38,109 nt of DNA, taken from NCBI GenBank assembly GCA_017941505.1, contig JAGAWH010000167.1, forward strand, positions 1-38,109. Reading direction: 5' to 3'. Every line of letters starts with the position of its first letter. Position 1 is the first letter of the stretch. Shown here in pieces: positions 24,500-32,860 of this stretch. The DNA comes from Faecalicoccus sp. (lineage in GTDB: Bacteria; Bacillota_I; Bacilli_A; Erysipelotrichales; Erysipelotrichaceae). The notes beneath the pieces were generated by a model. It was given only the letters and a program-made list of their open reading frames with translations, had not been told where the DNA came from and did no database searches. A program made the translations under genes and the position numbers.

Positions 24500-25747
24500 A
24501 TGGCAAGAAATAATCGAAACGATGAAATTTCGGAATTGCTGGATTCGTATATAGGGAAAACGGAATTAAACATTAAGATGGATCAGTTCCAAAAAGATAA
24601 ATTGAGTCGAACTGATAAACGAAGTGAGTCAGAAATCCAGGCAGAAATTGAACCTGAGGTTGTTTCAAGTCCAGATGCTACTGTTCAAATTGAACCTTTG
24701 AATACCGGTTCGACAATCGATGAGACGGCGACAGCTACAATACAGCCGGGTTATGGGGATACCCGGGTGGTTATAGAAGAGTCGCAAGCTGCGATTCCGG
24801 AAGCTGAAAAGACAATGACGGCGGTATGGAAACCGGAAGAAATGTCGACCACGGATGGTTCGAACAAAACAGTTGTGATTAGCGACAATAAGATTAAAGA
24901 ACTGCTTGAGGATACATCAAAAGAAAAGCAGGTCAAAAATATAAAAAGAAAGTCAAATGACGAATCAAAGACAATAGGTAGAGTTGCCATGATTGTATTG
25001 GCGGTCATTGTTGGATGTGCATTGATATTCGGCGCCGGTCGGTTTGTTTGGAATTTATTTCAAAATGAAATTATTTCTACCGACAGCAATGAGTACTACA
25101 GAGAATTAAAGGAATGGGCAGAAAATTATGATACCTATTCCAATGAGGAAAAGGCACGGATTACCGAATATGAACAGAAATATAATCAAATGACAGATGA
25201 TCAGAAACAAAAGATCAACGAAATCCTGAAAGAAAAGGCAGGAAGTTCATTTGATACTCTGCTTGCGAAAGCAAAATCCGGAACAAAGACGGATTCCACC
25301 AACAACAATACAAAGAAGGCAGAAGAAAAGGCAAAACTGAAAGAAGAAATCGCAACATATCAAAGCGGATTGAATGCTGCTAATGAGACACTGGCCCAGG
25401 CACAAAGTGCATTTAATGAAGCCCAGGAGAAATTTGACTCAGCCAATACGGCATATACGAATGCGCAAAGTGCAGTAGATGGAATTAACGCTGAGATTGC
25501 GGAGCTGGAAGGACGCTTAGATGGAGCATCGGAAGATGAGAAATCGGAAATCGAAGCACAGATTCGTATTAACAGAGAATTAATTGCGACATACGATTTG
25601 AATACTCTGCTTTCTAATTTAGAAAGTGCGCAAAGTGCTTTAAATCAGGCACAAAGCGATCTTGATGCTGCCCAGGCAGATGTGAATTATTATGTCAATC
25701 AAATTACTCCTTTGCAGGAGAAGCTAAATGCCTTGGATGAAGAATAA
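24500..25747 (+). CDS. single-pass membrane protein with extracellular coiled coil
   Basis: This 415-residue protein has a long, acidic, probably disordered cytoplasmic N-terminal region (1-160), one membrane segment (about 165-188) and an outer part. The outer part begins with a short Tyr/Glu-rich helical region and ends in a long coiled coil (about 275-415) with repeated AQSA.N.AQ units. No enzyme motif is seen and no family is recognised. It starts 23 bases after comFC with GAAAGGGGGG upstream and probably shares its transcript, then has its own terminator. A role in cell-envelope organisation or DNA uptake is possible but unproven. ATG 24500 is preferred over one 30 bases upstream. Confidence 0.75.
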   Translation: MARNNRNDEISELLDSYIGKTELNIKMDQFQKDKLSRTDKRSESEIQAEIEPEVVSSPDATVQIEPLNTGSTIDETATATIQPGYGDTRVVIEESQAAIPEAEKTMTAVWKPEEMSTTDGSNKTVVISDNKIKELLEDTSKEKQVKNIKRKSNDESKTIGRVAMIVLAVIVGCALIFGAGRFVWNLFQNEIISTDSNEYYRELKEWAENYDTYSNEEKARITEYEQKYNQMTDDQKQKINEILKEKAGSSFDTLLAKAKSGTKTDSTNNNTKKAEEKAKLKEEIATYQSGLNAANETLAQAQSAFNEAQEKFDSANTAYTNAQSAVDGINAEIAELEGRLDGASEDEKSEIEAQIRINRELIATYDLNTLLSNLESAQSALNQAQSDLDAAQADVNYYVNQITPLQEKLNALDEE

Positions 25748-25771
25748 AAACGGAGAGTTCTCCGTTTTTTG
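25746..25771 (+). terminator. terminator after coiled-coil gene
   Basis: CGGAG (25751-25755) pairs with CTCCG (25760-25764), extended by A-T pairs on both sides, with six T. Confidence 0.8.
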
Positions 25772-25824
25772 TTTAATAGTAATTGATTTTTTGTTAGAAT
25801 GGTAAAAGGAAGTCGGGTGATTGT

Positions 25825-26766
25825 ATGAGAAATGCGATTGTATTGGCTGCCGGTAAGGGAACCCGGATGAAATCGGAACTGAGTAAATTGATGCATCCGA
25901 TTATTGACCGTCCCATGCTGGCATACATTATTGATGCTTTAAGAGCTGTCAATGTTGAAAGAATCGTAGTCGTTGTCGGCTATCAGGCTGAATCGATTAA
26001 AGAAGCGTTTCCGGAACTTGAATTTGCGCTTCAGGAGCCTCAATTAGGAACAGGTCATGCAGTTATGCAATGTACACAGCTGGCAGATGCAGATGGGGAT
26101 ACGCTCATCATTAATGGTGATGGACCATGCATCCAGCCGGAAACATTAGAAAAGCTATATAAAGATAACGAAAACGCATCGCTCACATTGTTGAGTGCTG
26201 TTCTGGAGGATGGAGCTCATTACGGAAGAATTGTCCGTAATGAAAACGGAACAGTGGAAGCAATTGTTGAAGCGAAGGATTGTACTCCAAAACAAAGAGA
26301 AATCAAAGAAATCAATGCCGGTATGTATTGTTTCAAAAACCGTGAATTGTTTGAATATATTAAAGAGCTAAAGCCGAATAATGCTCAAAAAGAGTATTAT
26401 TTGACAGATATGGTTAAAATTCTTGTATCAAAAGGAAAAACGGTCAATGCCAGTATTATTGAAGACCGGGATGAGGTCATGGGCATTAACGACTGTGTTG
26501 AATTGAATCGAGCCTATAAATGGATGCAGCATAAAATTAATATCGACTGGATGAAAAACGGAGTCCAGATTGTTGACCCGGAAAGAACGGTCATCGGTAA
26601 AGATGTAAAAATCGGACATGATGTCATCATTCATCCAAATGTAGAGGTTTTAGGTAATTCTGTGATTGAGGATTTTGTTGAAATCCTGCCGGGATCGTAT
26701 TTAAAAAATACTACGGTAAAATCAGGAACAACAATCAATCCAAACACAGTAATTATAGAAAGATAA
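25825..26766 (+). CDS. glmU: GlmU-type UDP-GlcNAc pyrophosphorylase, acetyltransferase domain truncated
   Basis: This 313-residue protein has the complete GlmU uridylyltransferase domain: LAAGKGTRMKSELSK at the start, QLGTGHAV, NGDGPC (for the usual NGDxPL) and YYLTDM. It would convert GlcNAc-1-phosphate and UTP to UDP-GlcNAc for peptidoglycan. Typical bifunctional GlmU has about 455 residues. Here the left-handed beta-helix stops after some three coils, before the acetyltransferase active site. The stop is followed at once by the ribosome binding site of prs, so there is no leftover 3' half. Acetylation of GlcN-1-phosphate must then come from elsewhere. An extended -10 box, TGTTAGAAT, lies at 25792-25800. 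The glmU-prs order is common in Firmicutes. Confidence 0.88.
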   Translation: MRNAIVLAAGKGTRMKSELSKLMHPIIDRPMLAYIIDALRAVNVERIVVVVGYQAESIKEAFPELEFALQEPQLGTGHAVMQCTQLADADGDTLIINGDGPCIQPETLEKLYKDNENASLTLLSAVLEDGAHYGRIVRNENGTVEAIVEAKDCTPKQREIKEINAGMYCFKNRELFEYIKELKPNNAQKEYYLTDMVKILVSKGKTVNASIIEDRDEVMGINDCVELNRAYKWMQHKINIDWMKNGVQIVDPERTVIGKDVKIGHDVIIHPNVEVLGNSVIEDFVEILPGSYLKNTTVKSGTTINPNTVIIER

Positions 26767-26786
26767 AAGAACAGGGAGAAAAAAGA

Positions 26787-27740
26787 ATGGAAAACACTAT
26801 CGTATTCGCTTTATCATCAAACCAGCAGTTAGCTAAGGACATTTGTAAAGAATTAAATATTCCTTTAGGGAAATGTGATGTAAATCATTTTGCGGATGGA
26901 GAAATTTTAGTTCAACTTGGTGAATCGGTTCGTGGAAAACACGTATATTTTATTCAGTCCACCAGCAAACCGGTAAATGACAACTTGATGGAGCTTTTGA
27001 TCGGAATTGATGCGTGCCGCAGAGGTTCTGCTGCCACCATCAACTGCATTATCCCTTATTTCGGTTATGCACGTCAGGATCGTAAAGCTGCACCACGTCA
27101 ACCAATTTCTTCAAAGCTTGTCGCAAGCTTATTGGAAACTGCAGGTGCTGACCGTGTCGTTACGATGGATTTACATGCCACTCAGATTCAGGGATTCTTT
27201 AATATCCCAACCGATGATATTACCGCAAACAGCTTAATCGGTGAATATTTCAAGAAAAAGAATTTAGGTGATATCGTTGTTGTAAGCCCGGACCATGGTG
27301 GAACCGTTCGTGCCCGCCGCTTAGCTGATTATTTGGGAGCTCCGTTAGCTATTATCGATAAGAGACGCCCACGTCCAAACGTAGCAGTTGCGATGAACCT
27401 TTTAGGTGATGTCGAAGGCAAGGTTGCAGTAATTATTGATGATATGGTAGATACTGCAGGAACGCTGGTATCCGGAATTCAGATGTTAAAGCAGAAAGGT
27501 GCTAAAGAGGTTTATGCAGCATGTACGCATGGTGTATTATCCGGACCGGCAATTGAACGTTTGAAAAACAGCGGTTTAACTGAATTTATCTGCACAAACA
27601 CGATTACACAGACAGATAAAGAAAAAGAATACGATAAGATGGTTGTATTATCGATTGCTCCATTGATGGCAGCTGTAATCTCTGCAGTAGAAAATCAATC
27701 TTCTTTATCTGCTGCATTAGCTGATTCTATCCACCATTAA
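26787..27740 (+). CDS. prs: ribose-phosphate pyrophosphokinase
   Basis: This 317-residue cytosolic enzyme makes PRPP from ribose-5-phosphate and ATP for nucleotide, histidine and tryptophan synthesis. It has the class I signature: SSNQQLAKDI near the start, YFGYARQDRK in the flexible loop region, DLHATQIQGFF, SPDHGGTVRARR and the PRPP-binding VIIDDMVDTAGTL. Length is normal. GGGAGAA lies upstream, 20 bases after glmU, in the conserved glmU-prs pair. Confidence 0.97.
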   Translation: MENTIVFALSSNQQLAKDICKELNIPLGKCDVNHFADGEILVQLGESVRGKHVYFIQSTSKPVNDNLMELLIGIDACRRGSAATINCIIPYFGYARQDRKAAPRQPISSKLVASLLETAGADRVVTMDLHATQIQGFFNIPTDDITANSLIGEYFKKKNLGDIVVVSPDHGGTVRARRLADYLGAPLAIIDKRRPRPNVAVAMNLLGDVEGKVAVIIDDMVDTAGTLVSGIQMLKQKGAKEVYAACTHGVLSGPAIERLKNSGLTEFICTNTITQTDKEKEYDKMVVLSIAPLMAAVISAVENQSSLSAALADSIHH

Positions 27741-27741
27741 T

Positions 27742-28098
27742 ATGGAAACAATCTTTATCGGATATCCCAAATGCTCTACCTGCCGCAAGGCATATAAGGC
27801 ATTACAGGATTTAGGTATCGAAGCTAAGTATCGAAATATTCAGACAGATAATCCTACCAAAGAGGAGCTTCAAAACTGGATTGATAAAGGTATATCTCCG
27901 GATAAATTATTCAATACCAGCGGTAAACTATATCGGGAGCTGAATCTAAAAGAAAAGCGTCTAACCATGACTGCCGAACAAATCGTTGATCTTCTATCGA
28001 CGGATGGCATGCTGGTCAAACGCCCTATTGTATTACAGTCGGATACGATTTTGGTTGGTAATCAAATCGATGCCTACAAATCTTTAAAAACAGAATAG
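27742..28098 (+). CDS. ArsC/Spx-family thioredoxin-fold protein
   Basis: This 118-residue protein matches the ArsC/Spx family. It has an N-terminal CSTC redox pair (YPKCSTCRKA), the NTSGKLYRELNL stretch and the RPIVLQ motif. Family members include arsenate reductases and Spx/MgsR-type regulators of RNA polymerase. Which one applies is not clear, and many members like this are only called ArsC-family. It starts one base after the prs stop without an evident ribosome binding site, suggesting translational coupling. Its 3' end overlaps tatD on the other strand by 25 bases. Confidence 0.85.
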   Translation: METIFIGYPKCSTCRKAYKALQDLGIEAKYRNIQTDNPTKEELQNWIDKGISPDKLFNTSGKLYRELNLKEKRLTMTAEQIVDLLSTDGMLVKRPIVLQSDTILVGNQIDAYKSLKTE

Positions 28099-28823
28099 AA
28101 ATTATCAGAAATCTGCCGGCAGAAAGTGGCTTCATCCAAGTTCTTCAGCCGGCTTATTTTTTGTGCAATATAGCGCACGTTGGACGGTTCATTCTGTGTA
28201 CCTCTTACCGGTTCGGGTGCCAGATATGGGGAATCGGTTTCCGTTAATAATCGTGATATAGGACAATCTATTACACACTCGGGAGCATGTCTGGCATTTT
28301 TAAAGGTGACAGGTCCTCCAAAGGAAATAAAGGAATCAAGTTTCAGGCACTCTTTCATCGTTTCTCTGCTTCCGGAGAAACAATGGAAAATAATCTTTGT
28401 GTTTGAATGTTCTTTTAAGAGATCCAGAGTATCCTTTGTTGCCTGACGCATATGAATCGATATCGGTAAATTGTATTGATTCGCAATATGAATCTGTCGG
28501 ATGAACAATTCTTTTTGAAGTTCCTTATTGGAAGAATCACGATAATAATCCAATCCGATTTCTCCAAGGCAATCTAAAAGATGGGCGTTTTGTTTCAAAC
28601 GCTCTATATCGTTTTCGGTAACAGATAATACATCCTGCGGATGCCATCCCCATGCGATCTTAAAACGCTTATCTTTTTCACGAAGGGGCAAAGCCCTTTT
28701 AAATTCCTCTTCGTTTGTACACATGATCAAAAAGCCGGATATATCTTCGGCTCTTTCAAGAATTTGATCAAGATCGGAGTAAAGTTGGTCACAGGTGATG
28801 TGACAGTGGCTGTCAATATACAT
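28074..28823 (-). CDS. tatD: TatD-family metal-dependent hydrolase
   Basis: This 249-residue TIM-barrel nuclease/hydrolase has the TatD ligands in order: DSHCH (D4, H6, H8), GEIGLDYY with the metal-bridging Glu, SIHMR, FHCFSG and TETDSPYL. TatD enzymes have DNase activity and are linked to DNA quality control. An in-frame TTG at 28841 would add six residues; ATG 28823 fits the family start better. There is no clear Shine-Dalgarno site. A minus-strand TATAAT (28835-28830) lies so close to the ATG that a leaderless message is possible. Confidence 0.9.
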   Translation of the reverse strand: MYIDSHCHITCDQLYSDLDQILERAEDISGFLIMCTNEEEFKRALPLREKDKRFKIAWGWHPQDVLSVTENDIERLKQNAHLLDCLGEIGLDYYRDSSNKELQKELFIRQIHIANQYNLPISIHMRQATKDTLDLLKEHSNTKIIFHCFSGSRETMKECLKLDSFISFGGPVTFKNARHAPECVIDCPISRLLTETDSPYLAPEPVRGTQNEPSNVRYIAQKISRLKNLDEATFCRQISDNFYSVFKDL

Positions 28824-28855
28824 ATTTTGATTATAACTCAACTTTTGAATAATTG

Positions 28856-28864
28856 TGCTATAAT
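28856..28864 (+). promoter_or_regulatory. extended -10 promoter of the DUF3284 gene
   Basis: TGCTATAAT is an extended -10 element with a perfect TATAAT. No good -35 box is visible at the right distance. The predicted start is near 28871, with GAGGAGAG ahead of the gene. Confidence 0.5.
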
Positions 28865-28889
28865 ACAGTACATAAGCGAGGAGAGAGCT

Positions 28890-29351
28890 ATGGAAGTCAA
28901 GTTGAAATTAGACGTGAGTGCCCGACAGTTTTTTGATTATATAGAGGATTCTTTACTGAATGATATCGAAACACATACCGGTAAAAAAGTTCCTATCTCA
29001 AAAATCAGCCGCGGCTACCGCTACAATAAAAAATCCGTTCAGCGCGGAGGCAAAGGAGAAGGTATTACCGTTCGCATCAGCCAATTTAAGCCACCTTTGG
29101 ATTATCAGGCTACATTCTCTACGGAGATTGACCGCGTAACGATCACATATCATTTTGAAGAGTTAGGCGAAGAAGAGTGTGAAGTAACTTACAGCGAGGT
29201 TCGTACAACTAAGAAAAAAGATCACTTCACAAAGTTAAAAGAAATCAATACCAAACGCAAGGCAACGAAAATGATTAAGGATGTAGAAAAATATATCCTG
29301 CGATATCGTTTGGATAACAGCGAAAAAGAAGACGCTGAGGATGATGAATAA
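28890..29351 (+). CDS. DUF3284-family protein
   Basis: This 153-residue protein resembles the DUF3284 family (PF11687): LKLDVSARQFFDYIEDSLLND at the start, TGKKVP, and a C-terminal part with EVTYSE. The function is unknown. Family members in Firmicutes are often near beta-glucoside PTS genes, which is not so here; the nearest such gene is the GH1 enzyme at 36540. No signal peptide or membrane segment is seen. ATG 28890 is chosen because GAGGAGAGAG lies just upstream; the frame stays open about 250 bases further but there overlaps tatD and lacks homology. Confidence 0.75.
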   Translation: MEVKLKLDVSARQFFDYIEDSLLNDIETHTGKKVPISKISRGYRYNKKSVQRGGKGEGITVRISQFKPPLDYQATFSTEIDRVTITYHFEELGEEECEVTYSEVRTTKKKDHFTKLKEINTKRKATKMIKDVEKYILRYRLDNSEKEDAEDDE

Positions 29352-29367
29352 TCCCCAGCGTTTTTTT
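29332..29367 (+). terminator. terminator overlapping the DUF3284 stop
   Basis: ACGCTGAGGA (29332-29341) pairs with TCCCCAGCGT (29352-29361) with one mismatch, followed by seven T. The 5' arm lies inside the coding region. Confidence 0.75.
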
Positions 29368-30826
29368 ATACAACGTCTTTAATTCTTATATAAGCAGTGG
29401 TTTCGATATATTGAGCGGTTGGATCGGCTTTATAGTTGGTAATAGGCACCTCGCTGTAGATTTTATACCATGAGCCCTCTTCACCCAGAATAATAAAACT
29501 TACGGTTTCTCCGGATTCATAGCGGTACAATTCATTTTTATGTTTTGGATCAGAATAAACAACGATATCGTGATCGGTTCGAAAAGTCATCGTTTTGTAC
29601 TCTTTATAGTCTTTCATACCCGCCAGCCTGTCAATTTGGTAGTAGATGGAGGCATTTTTTTCTCCCCAGTAAGGATCTCCGGAATAGGTTAAGGCAATGC
29701 CGGAATCTTTGTCCCCGAACCAGGATCCATGATAGGTTTCGGAGGAAGGATTGGAATAGTTTCCCTGTACAAAATAGTAGGCGTGCTGGTAGATGCAGTC
29801 ATAAAGGGAATTATATCTTCCATCGGCTCCGCCTTCTCTGGAATATACCTGATGACCAAAGATATTATTGCTGGAAATCGCAAGTTCGCTTTGACCGTAT
29901 CCGCTGTCATTGACGGCGGAGGCAAACATCATTGCCGCATTGACTCCGGTTTGGTTTTGGATATCGATAAAAATATATCCCGAATTGTACAAGACAGATT
30001 GATCGGAAGATACGATTCCGGTCATTTCCGTAATGTGATTATTAAAATCATCCGGTGTTAATTCGGTATAGCTTCGATACGGAAGATATTGATAGAAGCA
30101 ATAATGGGCAATTTGATTCACCGCATGCTGGTGAGAGCCTGCCTGCTTATCCAAATACATTTCATGAAAGTCATCATAGAACCAATGTCCGTTATAGGAA
30201 TAATAAATCACATCTTCTTTCACGTATTCCGGGCACGGTCCGATGGAATATGATGTATGGACATCTTCATTCATATCCTGGGATATACAGTGAACAAGCG
30301 AGTTTTCGTAACGGTAGTAATAAGAAAGCTGTAAATTTTCTGTATACAATACGAGTTCAACATCCTTTACATCAGCCCATCCCTGCACTCCGGCAATCTC
30401 AAAAAGGATACGGGAGCCATCGGCACTGGTATCAAGATACAGGGCATCGGCTGCATAATTTCCGTTTACCACTTCATCGACTTTGGTGTATTTATTGGTA
30501 AAATGAACGATATGATCTTCCTGATTGTTTTTTAAACTCACCACTGCATTTTTGGCGGCCAGTACTTTACCGGTGGAATCAACAACCACAATACGGTCAC
30601 CTTTGGTGGTATACATTTTAGATTCCGCAAACAAAAAATGATCAAAGGTATCGATCGGACCGGACTCCGGGTGATCATAATCAATCACCGAATATGTATG
30701 TTTAGGGGAGTTAAAAAGCGATACGATGATAATCAAGCACATCAAACCAAACACAAACAATACGATCCAGTCTGTATGCTTTATTAAAAATTCGCGAATT
30801 CGTTCCCATTCTTTTTGTATATTCAT
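29366..30826 (-). CDS. membrane-anchored glucosaminidase-like protein
   Basis: This 486-residue protein has one N-terminal membrane segment (about 21-41) and a large outer part. Residues about 290-400 look like a glucosaminidase (LytD/FlgJ-like) domain, with GVNAAMMFASAVNDSGYGQS and NNIFGH, and the C-terminal 80 residues resemble an SH3-like cell-wall binding domain. Such enzymes cut between GlcNAc and MurNAc in peptidoglycan. The expected catalytic Glu of the ESGxGxS motif is replaced by Asp (NDSGYGQS), so activity may be altered. The gene lies alone on the minus strand, converging on the DUF3284 gene. No ribosome binding site of note; the ATG is the one before the membrane segment. Confidence 0.75.
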   Translation of the reverse strand: MNIQKEWERIREFLIKHTDWIVLFVFGLMCLIIIVSLFNSPKHTYSVIDYDHPESGPIDTFDHFLFAESKMYTTKGDRIVVVDSTGKVLAAKNAVVSLKNNQEDHIVHFTNKYTKVDEVVNGNYAADALYLDTSADGSRILFEIAGVQGWADVKDVELVLYTENLQLSYYYRYENSLVHCISQDMNEDVHTSYSIGPCPEYVKEDVIYYSYNGHWFYDDFHEMYLDKQAGSHQHAVNQIAHYCFYQYLPYRSYTELTPDDFNNHITEMTGIVSSDQSVLYNSGYIFIDIQNQTGVNAAMMFASAVNDSGYGQSELAISSNNIFGHQVYSREGGADGRYNSLYDCIYQHAYYFVQGNYSNPSSETYHGSWFGDKDSGIALTYSGDPYWGEKNASIYYQIDRLAGMKDYKEYKTMTFRTDHDIVVYSDPKHKNELYRYESGETVSFIILGEEGSWYKIYSEVPITNYKADPTAQYIETTAYIRIKDVV

Positions 30827-30923
30827 GGAATCAGTTTATCAAAAAAATGAAAATAGGGCTACCTTACTGTCTTTTGAATAGATTTCATGATATATTAATG
30901 GTTGCTGAAAGGACGGGACACAT

Positions 30924-32003
30924 ATGGCATCAATGGAAGAAAGACTTGACTCAATTGTAGAAAGATATAACGAAATTAATGAGGAAATGATGAAGAGCGA
31001 TGTTGTTTCCGATCGTAAAACGATGGCAAAACTCGGAAGGGAACAAAATGAAATCCGACCGATTGTGGAAACATATCAAGAATATAAAAGTGCTAAGAGC
31101 GAATTAGAAGACGCAAGAGAACTGCAGGCAGAAGATGATAAAGAAATCCGTGAAATGGCAGAGATGGAAATTGAACGTCTGGAGCCGATGATTCAGGATT
31201 ATCTGGACCGCTTAGAACTGCTTCTGGTGCCGAAGGATCCTAACGATTCTCATAACTGTATTATTGAGATCCGCGGAGCTGCCGGCGGTGATGAAGGCAA
31301 TATTTTTGCGGGTGACTTATTCAGAATGTATTTAAAATTCTGTGAAACGAAAGGATGGCGTGTAGAGGTCATCGAAAGTGAAGAAAGTGAAGCCGGCGGT
31401 TATTCTTTGATTTCCTTTAAGGTCAACGGAGATGGAGCTTACGGAACCTTTAAATTTGAATCCGGTTCACATCGTGTACAGCGTGTACCGAAGACAGAAT
31501 CTCAGGGACGAATTCATACTTCCACCGCTACGGTATTATGTATGCCGGAAATTGAGGAAGAAGACTTTGAAATCGATATGAACGATTTGGAAATTGATAC
31601 TATGCGTGCATCCGGTGCCGGTGGACAGCATATCAATAAAACAGACTCAGCCGTACGTATCGTACATAAGCCTACCGGTATTGTCGTAAAATGTCAGGAT
31701 GGACGTTCCCAGCATGAAAACCGTGCTACCGCATTAATGACGATTCGTGCCCGTGTATATGAAGAAAGACAACGCGAGATCGATGAGAAGAACGGTGCTG
31801 AAAGACGTACAAAGATCGGTACCGGAGACCGTGCTGAAAAGATTCGTACCTACAACTATCCGCAAAACCGTGTGACCGATCACCGTATCGGATATACCGT
31901 AAACCAGTTAGACCGTATTATCGATGGCCGTCTGGATGATTTAATGAATGCCTTATCCTTAGCGGATCAGCAGGCAAAACTTGCAGGAGAAAAGCAGGTA
32001 TGA
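30924..32003 (+). CDS. prfA: peptide chain release factor 1
   Basis: This 359-residue protein recognises UAA and UAG and frees the finished peptide. It has the universally conserved GGQ motif (G233-Q235), whose Gln is methylated by PrmC, and the stop-codon-reading PxT motif in RVPKTESQGRIHTS. Length is normal. An extended -10 box TGATATATT (30888-30896) lies upstream and AAAGGACG serves as ribosome binding site. The stop overlaps the prmC start as ATGA. Confidence 0.97.
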   Translation: MASMEERLDSIVERYNEINEEMMKSDVVSDRKTMAKLGREQNEIRPIVETYQEYKSAKSELEDARELQAEDDKEIREMAEMEIERLEPMIQDYLDRLELLLVPKDPNDSHNCIIEIRGAAGGDEGNIFAGDLFRMYLKFCETKGWRVEVIESEESEAGGYSLISFKVNGDGAYGTFKFESGSHRVQRVPKTESQGRIHTSTATVLCMPEIEEEDFEIDMNDLEIDTMRASGAGGQHINKTDSAVRIVHKPTGIVVKCQDGRSQHENRATALMTIRARVYEERQREIDEKNGAERRTKIGTGDRAEKIRTYNYPQNRVTDHRIGYTVNQLDRIIDGRLDDLMNALSLADQQAKLAGEKQV

Positions 32004-32845
32004 CCTATCGTGATTTGATTCACCAGGGACAGAGACGTTTATTTGATGCCGGACAGGGCGATCAGGCAGCTCAGCTTTTGATGGCAGAATTATGCCGGCA
32101 GAAAAATATCAATTTATATTTGGAGATGGAAGAAGAAGCGGATGCCGATCTTGCCTCTCTATATTTAAAAGATATTGCCTTAATGGAAGAAGGCAAACCG
32201 TTAAGCTATGTATTAGGATATGAATCCTTTTATGGATATGACTTTATCGTCAATGAAGATGTATTGATTCCCCGTCCGGAAACTGAAGAACTTGTCGGTT
32301 TAGTATTAGGTTTATTCGATGACTATTTTCCGGATCGTGATAAAGTAAGCGTATTTGATGTGGCAACAGGATCGGGTGCCATTGGAATCACATTGAATTT
32401 AGAAGAACCGAAAATGGATGTTACGGCATCGGATATATCTGAAAAAGCGCTTGTAGTGGCCGAAAAGAACAACGAAAAATTACAGGCAGATGTGAAGTTT
32501 ATCTGCGGTAATATGTTGGATCCGTTTATCGAAAGAAATCTTCATTGCGATATTTTAGTATGTAACCCTCCATATATTCCAAGTTCGGAACAGATGGAAC
32601 ATTCCGTGGTTGACTTTGAACCACATGTTGCCTTGTTTGGTGGGGATGATGGATTGAAATTCTATCGAGATGTATTTGAAAAAGCTCCGCAGGTATTAAA
32701 TCCTAAATCATTTTTAGCTTTTGAAATGGGATATAACCAGGGCAAAGCCTTATCTTCTCTGGCAAAAGAACATTTTCCAAACGGAAAAGTGACAGTCCAT
32801 AAGGATATGAGCGGAAAAGATAGAATGTTGACAATTGAATTGTAG
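32000..32845 (+). CDS. prmC: release factor glutamine methyltransferase
   Basis: This 281-residue SAM-dependent enzyme methylates the Gln of the GGQ motif in RF1 and RF2. The N-terminal helical domain (1-75) is followed by a Rossmann methyltransferase with the SAM motif FDVATGSGAIG and the glutamine-binding NPPY (N189). It overlaps prfA by four bases (ATGA), the usual order in bacteria, so coupling with its substrate is likely. Confidence 0.96.
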   Translation: MTYRDLIHQGQRRLFDAGQGDQAAQLLMAELCRQKNINLYLEMEEEADADLASLYLKDIALMEEGKPLSYVLGYESFYGYDFIVNEDVLIPRPETEELVGLVLGLFDDYFPDRDKVSVFDVATGSGAIGITLNLEEPKMDVTASDISEKALVVAEKNNEKLQADVKFICGNMLDPFIERNLHCDILVCNPPYIPSSEQMEHSVVDFEPHVALFGGDDGLKFYRDVFEKAPQVLNPKSFLAFEMGYNQGKALSSLAKEHFPNGKVTVHKDMSGKDRMLTIEL

Positions 32846-32860
32846 AAAGAAGGAATTCAT

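Noticed and set aside
28641..28889. Upstream extension of the DUF3284 frame over tatD.
   Set aside because: It overlaps tatD on the other strand, contains the promoter, and the strong ribosome binding site and homology both support the start at 28890.
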